NCBI GenBank assembly: GCA_026415435.1
Contig: JAOAHC010000040.1
Location: 1 to 64,000, forward strand
From: Clostridia bacterium
GTDB lineage: Bacteria; Bacillota; Clostridia; TANB77; CAG-465
Direction: 5' to 3'
Length of the DNA stretch: 64,000 bases
The position numbers and the translations under genes are program-made. Below, one piece after another: positions 44,030 through 52,404 of the stretch (its first letter is position 1; each line of letters starts with the position of its first letter). The notes under the pieces were generated by a model. The model ran no database searches. It had not been told where the DNA came from and saw nothing but the letters and a program-made list of their open reading frames with translations.

Positions 44030-45211
44030 ATGAAAAGTAAATTAATGAAGTTTTTTAAAGTAATTATTTTATTATTAATTTTAACTTTTGCTTTTGTTAT
44101 ACTACATGACATTTATGTAGCATCATATAACAAGAATTCACTTACATATAATTCTAAACTATATACAAATAAAGCAGATATTATTGAATTAAGTAATGTT
44201 GAAAATTACTTAGGTTCTGATATACTTAAATTTTCTTCACTTGATGAGTATAAAAAGTATTTTGAAAATATAAAATTTAATGTAATAAATAACAATATAT
44301 CAGATAATGAGAATACATTAAGTGAATTGGATTTTTTAATTAATTTAGAACAAGCAAAGGATATATTTGATAGCAATATGTGTCTTTCTATTGCAGTTAT
44401 AAATGATAATAGAAGCATTGATCTAAATAAACTTTCAAATAATAAAGTAGGCTATTACACACAAGAAAGTGGTCTTAATTTAAATATTGCGCTTGAATCA
44501 ATTTATTCAAACATATATGCATATGCATCTCATTACTTAGTTTTAATACCAATTAATAAAGAAAGTATTTCTAAAAATATAACTGTAGAATTAGATACGA
44601 AGTATAAAACTCTTAAAACAAGTTTTTTAGATGAAATTGATTTTAATAATGATAAAATGTTACTAAAAAAACCAATTATTTATTTTTATCCTGAAACTGA
44701 GACAAAGGTTACTGTTAAACTATCTAATCCATATCTTTTGCTTTATACTTATCCAAAATATATAAATAATTGGACAATATTAGCAAAACCAAGTGGTGAT
44801 ATTAAAGATTTAAAAACTAACAAAAACTATTATGCGTTGTATTGGGAAGCAATAGATAACTTCAAAATAGATAAAACTAAAGGTTTTGTGGTACGAGGCG
44901 AAGATACTACTAATTTTTTAGAAGAAAAACTTAAAATTCTTGGACTAAACGATAGGGAATCTAATGAATTTATAATATACTGGTTACCTGAACTTGAAAA
45001 AAATAAATACAACTATATAAGATTTAGAACAATGAATGAAATAAATGATTATATGCAGCTTGATATTTCTCCTAAACCAGATACTCTAATTAGAGTAATA
45101 ATGGATTATATGCCACTAAACAAATCGATAAGTGTTGTAAAACAAAATTTAAATTCAGTTAATAGAAAAGGATTTACTGTTGTTGAATGGGGAGCTAGAA
45201 AATTAGTATAA
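44030..45211 (+). CDS. Membrane-anchored protein of an uncharacterised family
   Basis: A 393-residue protein with one N-terminal membrane helix (about 8-27) and an outside-facing body. The second half begins KKPIIYFYPETETKVTVKL and continues TYPKYINNWTILAKPSG, YALYWEA and FVVRGEDTTNFLEEKL. I recall this conserved block from many bacterial proteins labelled hypothetical, often exported, but no function is known to me. The first 200 residues are Asn/Asp/Ser-rich and less conserved-looking. AGGAGAA precedes the ATG. It lies 17 bases after the HTH-repeat gene. Confidence 0.65.
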   Translation: MKSKLMKFFKVIILLLILTFAFVILHDIYVASYNKNSLTYNSKLYTNKADIIELSNVENYLGSDILKFSSLDEYKKYFENIKFNVINNNISDNENTLSELDFLINLEQAKDIFDSNMCLSIAVINDNRSIDLNKLSNNKVGYYTQESGLNLNIALESIYSNIYAYASHYLVLIPINKESISKNITVELDTKYKTLKTSFLDEIDFNNDKMLLKKPIIYFYPETETKVTVKLSNPYLLLYTYPKYINNWTILAKPSGDIKDLKTNKNYYALYWEAIDNFKIDKTKGFVVRGEDTTNFLEEKLKILGLNDRESNEFIIYWLPELEKNKYNYIRFRTMNEINDYMQLDISPKPDTLIRVIMDYMPLNKSISVVKQNLNSVNRKGFTVVEWGARKLV

Positions 45212-45231
45212 TTCCATGAAAGGAGAAAAAT

Positions 45232-45576
45232 ATGCTTAATCCAATAGATGAATATATAAAAGATTTTCCTGAAGAAATACAGGTTAAATTGCATGAAATT
45301 AGAGATATCATAAGAGAAGTATTACCTGAAGAAACAACTGAAAAAATCAGTTGGCAAATGCCAACATTCTACCTAAATGGTAATTTAGTTCACTTTGCCG
45401 GATTTAAAAATCATATAGGTTTCTTTCCAGGATCAGAAGGAATAGAAAAATTCAAGGATAAATTTGGTGGTTTGCAATTTTCAAAAGGTGGAGTTCAATT
45501 TAACTATGACAAACCATTGCCGAAAAAATTGATACAAGAGATTGTTGAGTATAGAGTTAAGCAAAATATAAAATGA
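45232..45576 (+). CDS. DUF1801 family protein (YdhG/iron-chaperone-like)
   Basis: A 114-residue protein of the DUF1801 group. It has IDEYIKDFPEEIQVKL at the start, the central KISWQMPTFYLNGNLVHFAGF and HIGFFPGSEG, and the end FSKGGVQFNYDKPLP. This fold is shared with frataxin-like YdhG of Bacillus and many small stand-alone proteins. A role in iron handling is proposed for one member but cannot be extended here. AAAGGAG precedes the ATG. Complete and of usual length. Confidence 0.85.
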   Translation: MLNPIDEYIKDFPEEIQVKLHEIRDIIREVLPEETTEKISWQMPTFYLNGNLVHFAGFKNHIGFFPGSEGIEKFKDKFGGLQFSKGGVQFNYDKPLPKKLIQEIVEYRVKQNIK

Positions 45577-45594
45577 AGTTTAAAGGGGTATAAA

Positions 45595-46248
45595 ATGTTC
45601 GAAAGAATAAAAAACGATGAATATATTAAAGATATTTATAATAAAATAACCTTGTTAGAAAAAAATGGTTCAATGTGGCATAGTCATAGTTTTAAACATA
45701 TAGATAATGTTATTAATACCGTTGAATCTATTTTAAAACAATTGAATTATAGTGATGACTTAATAGAAATTGCAAAAATAGCAGCAGTTTTACATGACAT
45801 TGGTTGTATAAATGGTAAAGATGAACATGCTGAACGAAGTTTTGAAATGGCAAAAATGTATTTTAAAGACAATGGTATTATTACTTATGATAACAATTTA
45901 ATTCTTGAAGCAATAAAATCACATAGTGATATTAAACATGATAGTAGTTTTATTACAAAAGTATTAGTATTTGCAGATAAATTAGATTTAAAAAGTGATA
46001 GACTAACTGAAGCAGGAAAAAACACAGACATTGTAAAAGAATTCCAATATTTAGAAGATATAATTGTAACAATTAATGATAAAGATTTAATTGTTAACTT
46101 TATCGCTAATAAACAAATTAATAAAAAGGTACTTGAAAGTTATTATTTTATACCAAAAGTATTTAGGGCTATTAAATCATTTGCAGATGAATTAAATATA
46201 AACTCAACTATACTATTTAATAATAATACATGGGAAATTGATTTATAA
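45595..46248 (+). CDS. HD-domain phosphohydrolase
   Basis: A 217-residue HD-superfamily protein. The metal residues are His in HSHSFKHIDNV, the HD pair in AAVLHDIGCI (about 66), the second His region in IKSHSD and the last Asp in VFADKLDL. Such proteins hydrolyse phosphate esters or nucleotides; the substrate is unknown. AAAGGGG precedes the ATG. It is 18 bases after the DUF1801 gene and may be co-transcribed. The C-terminal 60 residues lack known motifs. Confidence 0.82.
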   Translation: MFERIKNDEYIKDIYNKITLLEKNGSMWHSHSFKHIDNVINTVESILKQLNYSDDLIEIAKIAAVLHDIGCINGKDEHAERSFEMAKMYFKDNGIITYDNNLILEAIKSHSDIKHDSSFITKVLVFADKLDLKSDRLTEAGKNTDIVKEFQYLEDIIVTINDKDLIVNFIANKQINKKVLESYYFIPKVFRAIKSFADELNINSTILFNNNTWEIDL

Positions 46249-46301
46249 TAGTATATATATATTTAATACTGTATTTTTATAATTAAATTTCATATAAAAA
46301 C

Positions 46302-46330
46302 TTGACAAACAGACATAAATAGTATAAAAT
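46302..46330 (+). promoter_or_regulatory. Promoter of typA
   Basis: TTGACA (46302-46307), 17 bases, TAAAAT (46325-46330), about 90 bases before the ATG, so the transcript has a leader that contains the hairpin at 46347. Confidence 0.65.
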
Positions 46331-46346
46331 GTATACATAATATAGG

Positions 46347-46384
46347 TGTAACCTAGATTTTAAAATTTAGGTTACATGTTTTTT
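46347..46384 (+). promoter_or_regulatory. Terminator-like hairpin in the typA leader
   Basis: TGTAACCTAGATTT (46347-46360) pairs with AAATTTAGGTTACA (46363-46376), with one G-U, and is followed by TGTTTTTT. It lies after the promoter and 35 bases before the start codon, the place of an attenuator. An alternative pairing that would prevent it was not obvious. Confidence 0.6.
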
Positions 46385-46419
46385 GTATTTTATATGAAAA
46401 TTGAAAGGAAGTAAAACTG

Positions 46420-48231
46420 ATGAAAAATATAAGAAATGTAGCAATAATTGCACACGTTGACCATGGTAAAACTACTCTTGTTGACGCACTATTAAGACAA
46501 AGTGGTATTTTTAGAGATAATGAACACATAGCTGAAAGAGTTATGGATTCTAATGATATTGAAAAAGAAAGAGGAATAACAATACTTTCAAAAAATACAG
46601 CCGTAAAGTATAAAGATGTTAAAATTAACATTGTAGATACTCCAGGGCATGCTGATTTTGGTGGAGAAGTAGAACGTGTTTTAAAAATGGTAGATGGTGT
46701 TATACTTGTTGTTGATGCATTTGATGGTCCTATGCCTCAAACAAGATTTGTTTTAAGCAAAGCTTTAGCTTTAAACTTAGTACCTATTGTGGTAGTAAAC
46801 AAAATTGATAGACCAGGTGCAAGGCCTACAGAAGTAGTGGATGAAGTATTAGAACTATTTATGGATTTAAATGCAAGTGATGAACAACTAGATTTTAAAG
46901 TTGTTTATGCTTCTGGTAAAAATGGCTTTTCTAAATTAGATTTAAATGAAGAAAGTGATAACATGATGTCTTTATTTGAAACTATAATAAATACAGTACC
47001 TGAACCTAAAGGAAGTCAAGAAGAACCTCTTCAACTTTTAGTTTCTAATATAGATTATGATGAATATACAGGAAGAATAGGAATAGGAAGAATCGAAAGA
47101 GGAAAAATACAAAATGCTCAATACGTAGCACTATGTAAAAAAGATGGAACTGTTTCAAATGTTAAGGTTGGGAAACTGTATACATATATTGGTTTAAAAA
47201 GAGTTGAAGCAGATATGGCATCTTGTGGCGATATAGTTGCTGTAACAGGTGTTGAAGGTATAAATATAGGTGAAACTATAGCTGATCCTACTATGCCAGA
47301 ACCAGTTGATTTTGTTGATATAGATGAACCAACTGTAACTATGACATTTAGTGTAAATAATGGTCCATTTGCTGGAAAAGAAGGAAAATATATAACATCA
47401 AGACATATACGTGATAGATTATTTAAAGAAGTAGAAACGAACGTTTCTTTACGTGTAGAAGAAACAGAATCACCAGATAGTTTTAAAGTATCAGGAAGAG
47501 GAGAGCTTCATTTATCAATACTTATAGAAAACATGAGAAGAGAAAACTATGAACTTTTAGTATCACGTCCAAGCGTTATATATAAAGAAATTGACGGTGT
47601 TAAATGTGAACCTATGGAACAAGTAACAATAGATATTCCAGAAGAGTTTGTTGGCGTAGTTATGGAAAAAATGGGATATAGAAAAGGTGAAATGACTAAT
47701 ATGAGTACTTCTACATCTCAAGCTGGATTTTCAAGATTAGAGTTTAAAATTCCTGCTCGTGGTCTTATAGGCTATAGAAGTGAATTTATGACAGATACAA
47801 AAGGTAATGGAATATTAAATCATATATTTGCTGGATATGAAAAAGATAGAGGTGAGGTTGTAACTCGTTTAAGAGGTACTGTAATAGCTCATGAAAGAGG
47901 AAAAGCAACTACTTATGGTTTATATAATGCACAAGAAAGAGCATCTTTATTTATAAATCCTGGTACAGAAGTTTATGTAGGAATGATAGTTGGTGAAAAT
48001 TCAAGAAATGAAGATATGACAGTAAACGTATGTAAAGAAAAACATCTTACAAATATGAGAGCTTCTGGTAGTGATGATGCATTAAAATTAGTACCAATAA
48101 AAGAATTATCACTTGAACAATCAATCGAATTTATTGCTGATGATGAACTAGTAGAAGTAACACCAGTAAGCATTAGACTTAGAAAGAAAATTTTAGATCC
48201 AACAGAAAGATTAAGAGCAAGTAGAAAATAA
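46420..48231 (+). CDS. typA: Translational GTPase TypA/BipA
   Basis: A 603-residue ribosome-binding GTPase of the elongation-factor family that helps large-subunit assembly, mostly under cold or stress. G1 is AHVDHGKTT (about 11-19), followed by the RGITI switch, G3 DTPGHADFGGEVER and G4 NKIDRPGA. EF-G-like domains III and V and the BipA C-terminal domain (GLIGYRSEFMTDTKGNG onward) are all present. Length is typical. GAAAGGAAG precedes the ATG. It has its own promoter with a leader hairpin and a clear terminator, so it is a single-gene unit. Confidence 0.96.
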   Translation: MKNIRNVAIIAHVDHGKTTLVDALLRQSGIFRDNEHIAERVMDSNDIEKERGITILSKNTAVKYKDVKINIVDTPGHADFGGEVERVLKMVDGVILVVDAFDGPMPQTRFVLSKALALNLVPIVVVNKIDRPGARPTEVVDEVLELFMDLNASDEQLDFKVVYASGKNGFSKLDLNEESDNMMSLFETIINTVPEPKGSQEEPLQLLVSNIDYDEYTGRIGIGRIERGKIQNAQYVALCKKDGTVSNVKVGKLYTYIGLKRVEADMASCGDIVAVTGVEGINIGETIADPTMPEPVDFVDIDEPTVTMTFSVNNGPFAGKEGKYITSRHIRDRLFKEVETNVSLRVEETESPDSFKVSGRGELHLSILIENMRRENYELLVSRPSVIYKEIDGVKCEPMEQVTIDIPEEFVGVVMEKMGYRKGEMTNMSTSTSQAGFSRLEFKIPARGLIGYRSEFMTDTKGNGILNHIFAGYEKDRGEVVTRLRGTVIAHERGKATTYGLYNAQERASLFINPGTEVYVGMIVGENSRNEDMTVNVCKEKHLTNMRASGSDDALKLVPIKELSLEQSIEFIADDELVEVTPVSIRLRKKILDPTERLRASRK

Positions 48232-48246
48232 ATATAAAATGAGTAT

Positions 48247-48284
48247 AAAAATAGAGCTTACTTAAATAAAGTAGCTCTATTTTT
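48247..48284. terminator. Bidirectional terminator after typA
   Basis: AAAAATAGAGCT (48247-48258) and AGCTCTATTTTT (48273-48284) form a perfect 12-bp stem with a 14-base loop. It also lies 6 bases past the stop of the converging minus gene. Confidence 0.88.
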
Positions 48285-48289
48285 ACGTC

Positions 48290-48775
48290 CTATGCAGCAA
48301 GATTTGGATAGGCAAGTCTAATAACTTTTTTATTATCCCTTCCGTTTATTTTATATATGTAGGATAAATTATTGCTATCAAAATCATCTCTGGTTAAAAC
48401 CTTTATAGCCTCATCCGGAGTAAGTTTTCGAATAGTTTCTACTAACCACTTAATTGCATATACAATAAGCTCATCCGTCCAACCAGAACACTTTACCTTT
48501 TTTAACTCCCAAGGCATAAAATTATGTTCAGGAAATGCTTGTTTTATTAGTTCGTATAATGAATAAAATTTTCTTGCACTTCTTATGCCATATTTAGATA
48601 AGAATTTGGCATCGTAACTCTTACAGATTGTCTTCTTGTCATATTTCAGATAGTTTTTGAATAGTATTCGCACAGCTCTAATAGTTCTTTCTGAATTCCA
48701 AAATCCATTAGGCACCCTAGTAATTCTTCTTTCAAATACTTCAAAAAAGTATTTTTTTTCCTCTTTAGGACTCAT
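48290..48775 (-). CDS. Unknown helical protein (161 aa)
   Basis: A 161-residue soluble, basic, aromatic-rich protein with no signal peptide. Features visible are GFWNSERTIRAVRIL, a central FYSLYELIKQAFPEHNFMPW and an end DFDSNNLSYIYKINGRD. The two Trp-containing blocks look like weak repeats. I do not recognise a domain with confidence; short HTH-like segments are possible. AAGGAG lies 11 bases before the ATG, a rather long spacing. It has higher G+C than its neighbours by eye in parts, which might mean a different origin. It shares the typA terminator. Confidence 0.55.
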   Translation of the reverse strand: MSPKEEKKYFFEVFERRITRVPNGFWNSERTIRAVRILFKNYLKYDKKTICKSYDAKFLSKYGIRSARKFYSLYELIKQAFPEHNFMPWELKKVKCSGWTDELIVYAIKWLVETIRKLTPDEAIKVLTRDDFDSNNLSYIYKINGRDNKKVIRLAYPNLAA

Positions 48776-48928
48776 AGTTATAAAAACTCCTTTACAAATA
48801 TTATAGTTAATATTATTATAGTCTTTAATGTATAGAAAGTCAATATAATTTTACATAAAATATTTATATGAAGTATAAAAAAATATCATCTGTAAATACT
48901 AATATAGAATTAAAAAGAGGTGAGTTTT

Positions 48929-50857
48929 GTGTATAATACAATAAAATTAAATAAAAATTATGATGATACTTATGAACTTTTGGTATATTGTCACTCTAAA
49001 CTTGATACAGAATTTGGTTTAGATTTTTTGTCACGAGAAAATATAAAAAAAGATGTAGATTCTGTTTTAAAATATATTAGAGTTAATGCTAACAAAATTA
49101 AAGTTAATAGTGTAAAAATAATAGTGGGGGGGATAGTTATAGCTACTATTCCATTTACAAACTTTTTTAATGTTTACGGTACGGATGTTCAAAAATATAG
49201 TATGGCATATTTATATTCTACAACAAGTTCAGGGCAGATTTCAGATATTGATAAAACCAATAACGCCATTAATACTGTTTCTCCAAGTTACTTTAATATA
49301 CAGGCTGATGGTAGTTTACAAATTGGTAATATAAGTAGTGATTTAATTAATTACTGTCATAGTAAAGGTTTAAAAGTTATACCTTTTTTAAGTAATCATT
49401 GGGATAAGCAAGCTGGTATAGCTGCACTTAATAATGCTGATAATATGACAACTGATCTTGCAAATTATATTGTTCAATATAACCTAGATGGTATAAACAT
49501 TGATATTGAAAATGTAACAGAAGCAGAGAAAAACCTATACACTAATTTTGTAGCAAAGCTACGCTCAAAGTTACCTAATACCAAGGAAATTTCAGTAGCT
49601 GTAGCTGCTAATCCAAATAGTTATATTACTGGCTGGCACGGTTCATATGATTATACTGGTCTTGCTAATAACTCAAATTATATTATGGTTATGGCATATG
49701 ATGAACATTGGCAAGGAAGTGCACCAGGACCTATTGCAAGTATAACTTTTGTAGAAAATTCAATTAAATATGCAACTTCCAAAACATCTACTGATAAAAT
49801 AGTTCTAGGAATTCCTTTCTATGGTAGAATTTGGAGTGATGATAGTAATTTTAATGGAAACGGTGTAACATTAGATAAAGTAAGTAAACTAATTTCTGAT
49901 TATGGTGCCACAGTAACCTACGATGGGATTCAACAATCACCAAAAGCCACTTTTACAGTCAAATCTTCAGATATAATTAATACAATAAATGGTAAAACTT
50001 TAATTCCTGGAACTTACACTATATGGTATGAGAATGAGACTTCAATTCAACATAAACTAGGTCTAGTTACTAAATATGGTTTAAAGGGAACTGCTGTTTG
50101 GGCAATAGGTCAAGAACCTAGTACAATATGGCAAAATTATTCTTCATGGTTAAATCCATCATCTACACCTACAATACCAAATATAACTCCAAGTATAACA
50201 CCTGAGCAAACAGTTATTAAAACTGGTACAGTAAATACAAATATATTAAATGTTAGAAGTAGTCCTTCTACAAATTCAAAAATTTTAACCACTCTTAAAA
50301 AAAATGATATTGTAAATATTTATGCTGCTAATAATGGTTGGTATACTATTAGGTTATCAAATGGTCAAAATGCATACATAAGTGATAGTTACGTAAATAT
50401 TAAAAACAACTCTACCAATACTGCACCCACATCTAAAACTGGAATTGTGACTACAACTACACTAAACGTAAGAAGCGGTCCTTCTACTAAAACAAAAATA
50501 ATGTCATCGCTAAAAAAGAATACTTCTGTTACGATTATATCAACAAATAATGGATGGCATACTATTAAATTAAGCAATGGACAAATAGGATATGTAAGTG
50601 GTACATATGTAAAATTAAATTCAACTTCAACAAGTGTAAGTACAGGTACATCAACAACAACATCTACTAAAACTGGAATAGTAAATACCTCTATATTAAA
50701 TGTAAGAAGTGGTCCTTCTACTGGATATAAGGTAATATCTAATCTTAGAAAAAACACTACCGTTAGTATTATTTCAACAAGTGGTGGTTGGCACAAAATT
50801 AAATTATCTAATGGGCAAATAGGATACATTAGCAGTTCTTATGTATCTATAAAGTAA
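48929..50857 (+). CDS. GH18 family glycosidase with three C-terminal SH3 domains
   Basis: A 642-residue surface or spore-wall hydrolase. Residues 1-65 form a cytosolic-looking N-terminus, followed by a membrane helix (KIIVGGIVIATIPF). The GH18 barrel (about 75-415) holds LDGINIDIEN, where Glu 194 is the expected acid in the D-x-x-D-x-D-x-E pattern, and the later MVMAYDEHW and GIPFYGRIW strands. Three bacterial SH3 domains follow (about 431-491, 504-564 and 582-643), each with LNVRS-x-PS and GW-x2-I. It probably acts on peptidoglycan or a spore-cortex polymer like YaaH-type proteins. GTG 48920 lies within the AGGTGAG ribosome site, so GTG 48929 is chosen. Confidence 0.87.
   Translation: MYNTIKLNKNYDDTYELLVYCHSKLDTEFGLDFLSRENIKKDVDSVLKYIRVNANKIKVNSVKIIVGGIVIATIPFTNFFNVYGTDVQKYSMAYLYSTTSSGQISDIDKTNNAINTVSPSYFNIQADGSLQIGNISSDLINYCHSKGLKVIPFLSNHWDKQAGIAALNNADNMTTDLANYIVQYNLDGINIDIENVTEAEKNLYTNFVAKLRSKLPNTKEISVAVAANPNSYITGWHGSYDYTGLANNSNYIMVMAYDEHWQGSAPGPIASITFVENSIKYATSKTSTDKIVLGIPFYGRIWSDDSNFNGNGVTLDKVSKLISDYGATVTYDGIQQSPKATFTVKSSDIINTINGKTLIPGTYTIWYENETSIQHKLGLVTKYGLKGTAVWAIGQEPSTIWQNYSSWLNPSSTPTIPNITPSITPEQTVIKTGTVNTNILNVRSSPSTNSKILTTLKKNDIVNIYAANNGWYTIRLSNGQNAYISDSYVNIKNNSTNTAPTSKTGIVTTTTLNVRSGPSTKTKIMSSLKKNTSVTIISTNNGWHTIKLSNGQIGYVSGTYVKLNSTSTSVSTGTSTTTSTKTGIVNTSILNVRSGPSTGYKVISNLRKNTTVSIISTSGGWHKIKLSNGQIGYISSSYVSIK
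50218..50857 (+). repeat. Three tandem SH3-domain coding repeats
   Basis: Three copies of about 180 bases (starting near 50218, 50440 and 50675) are joined by Thr/Ser-rich linkers. Copies two and three are most alike (both LNVRSGPST, KLSNGQIGY), suggesting a recent duplication. This is a protein repeat, not a CRISPR or mobile repeat. Confidence 0.8.
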
Positions 50858-50868
50858 CCGATATACTA

Positions 50869-50903
50869 ATATCAAGCATATAAAATATGCTTGGTATTTT
50901 TTG
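50869..50903 (+). terminator. Intrinsic terminator after the GH18 gene
   Basis: ATATCAAGCATA (50869-50880) pairs with TATGCTTGGTAT (50886-50897), twelve pairs with one G-U, followed by T6. Confidence 0.85.
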
Positions 50904-50928
50904 TTATGCAAAATTTTAATAATTTATC

Positions 50929-50957
50929 TTGTTTTAATATGTTGTATATGATATAAT
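50929..50957 (+). promoter_or_regulatory. Promoter of the MFS transporter gene
   Basis: TTGTTT (50929-50934), 17 bases, TATAAT (50952-50957), 33 bases before the ATG at 50991. Confidence 0.55.
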
Positions 50958-50990
50958 TTTGAAAATACGTAAATATTTAAGGGAGTTTTT

Positions 50991-52277
50991 ATGCAAAAGA
51001 AAAATGAAGTAACTAACATAAGAAAATATAATACAAAGTTATATTTGATATACAAAATGGTATCTAATGATTTACTGTTTTTTTACGCAGTAGATTTTTT
51101 ATTTTTAACACAAGTGAAGGGAATAGCAGTTTCAAAAATACTTCTTGCTGAGGCAATATATACAGTTTTTCGTATTTTACTTCAAATACCTTGTACTTTA
51201 CTAGTTAACAAGATAGGAAATAAATTGTCATTAATTATAGGTAATATTTCTCTTGCAATGAGTGTAGTATTAATAATTTTTTGTAATGATTTTCAGATGC
51301 TTATTATTTCCAATCTATTTGCAGCATTTGCATGGACTTTAAAAGGAATAACGGCACCGGCCCTATTATATGATATTTTACCAAGTAATGAAAAGAGCGG
51401 CAATTTATATTCAAAAATTGATGGTAAAGGAACCTCTTATTATTACTATATGGATGCTGTAGGTTCTATATTATCAGGTTTCCTATTTGTAATAAATCCA
51501 TATATTCCTATTATTATATGCTTAGCTTTATCTATATATGGAATATATGTTGTTATTAAAATAAAAGATGTGCAAAACACTGAAATAAATGATACACACA
51601 ATATGACTATAAGAAGTGAATTTAGAGATTTAAAATATGCATTAAAATATATGATGAACTCGAGAAGATTATCAAGTCTACTTTTATTTTATAGTACAGT
51701 ATCTGGTTTTATGATATTCTTTGGAATATATAGAAAAAGCTTACTTGCAGATTTACAGGTTCCAGCACAATATTTTGGTATTATTTTTGCAATTTTAGGA
51801 ATAATATCGGCATTATCATCAAGCCATCAAATTATGTATCATAAGAGATATAAAAATAGAACTTTAACTAGGCTTTCAATGTCATTTATAGGTGCTTCAA
51901 TTATAATTGGTCTAGTTCCACTTATAGGATTACCTTTACAAAATACAATTGTTATTGTTATGGCCATGTTTATAATTCAATATATTGTTATAGAACCTTT
52001 TTACTCATTAAGTAAAAGGTATTTGGGTAACTTTTCTGATTCAAATTTAAGAATAAAGATATATTCTATAACGTCATTATTTCAAAGTTTGGTAAGAGTA
52101 ATAATTGCATTTATAAGTTCATTTATGCTTTCTATAACCAGTACGGCAACAACAATAATAATAATGTCATATATTTTTGGAACAATGGCAATTTTCATGC
52201 TAATTTATATGAAAAATAAGGTTGGATTAAAACCAGAAGAATATAGTAAAGAAGATATAGAATATCTTAGAAATTAA
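50991..52277 (+). CDS. MFS family transporter
   Basis: A 428-residue major facilitator superfamily protein with about twelve helices in two halves and a cytoplasmic loop near residues 185-215. The first loop has the DFLFLTQVKGIAVSKI and VNKIGNKLSLIIGN segments (the motif A position, but without the classic GxxxDRxGR). Drug or metabolite export is the usual default, but nothing here fixes the substrate. AAGGGAG precedes the ATG. It is a single-gene unit between two terminators. Confidence 0.8.
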   Translation: MQKKNEVTNIRKYNTKLYLIYKMVSNDLLFFYAVDFLFLTQVKGIAVSKILLAEAIYTVFRILLQIPCTLLVNKIGNKLSLIIGNISLAMSVVLIIFCNDFQMLIISNLFAAFAWTLKGITAPALLYDILPSNEKSGNLYSKIDGKGTSYYYYMDAVGSILSGFLFVINPYIPIIICLALSIYGIYVVIKIKDVQNTEINDTHNMTIRSEFRDLKYALKYMMNSRRLSSLLLFYSTVSGFMIFFGIYRKSLLADLQVPAQYFGIIFAILGIISALSSSHQIMYHKRYKNRTLTRLSMSFIGASIIIGLVPLIGLPLQNTIVIVMAMFIIQYIVIEPFYSLSKRYLGNFSDSNLRIKIYSITSLFQSLVRVIIAFISSFMLSITSTATTIIIMSYIFGTMAIFMLIYMKNKVGLKPEEYSKEDIEYLRN

Positions 52278-52316
52278 CTAGATATTTCTGGTAAATATTA
52301 TACGTTTTTTTGTCGA

Positions 52317-52356
52317 AAAGATTTTGCAATTTGAGGTTGCAAAATCTTTATTTTTA
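52317..52356 (+). terminator. Terminator of the MFS gene, overlapping the next promoter
   Basis: AAAGATTTTGCAA (52317-52329) and TTGCAAAATCTTT (52337-52349) form a perfect 13-bp stem with a 7-base loop, then ATTTTT. The first six bases of the right arm also serve as a possible -35 box. Confidence 0.88.
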
Positions 52357-52365
52357 GTATATAAT
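52337..52365 (+). promoter_or_regulatory. Promoter of the split cyclic glucan synthase genes
   Basis: TTGCAA (52337-52342), 17 bases, TATAAT (52360-52365). The ATG follows at 52405, giving a leader of about 35 bases. The -35 box lies in the terminator hairpin. Confidence 0.6.
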
Positions 52366-52404
52366 AAGCCTAAATGTATATATACGAAAGAGGTGCACGA
52401 CAAT

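Noticed and set aside
50389-50829. A 146-codon minus-strand frame across the SH3 repeats
   Set aside because: Antisense to well-supported SH3 domains; its length comes from the repeated codon pattern.
50218-50857. Repeats considered as a CRISPR array or minisatellite
   Set aside because: Units are about 180 bases, in frame, and encode SH3 domains.
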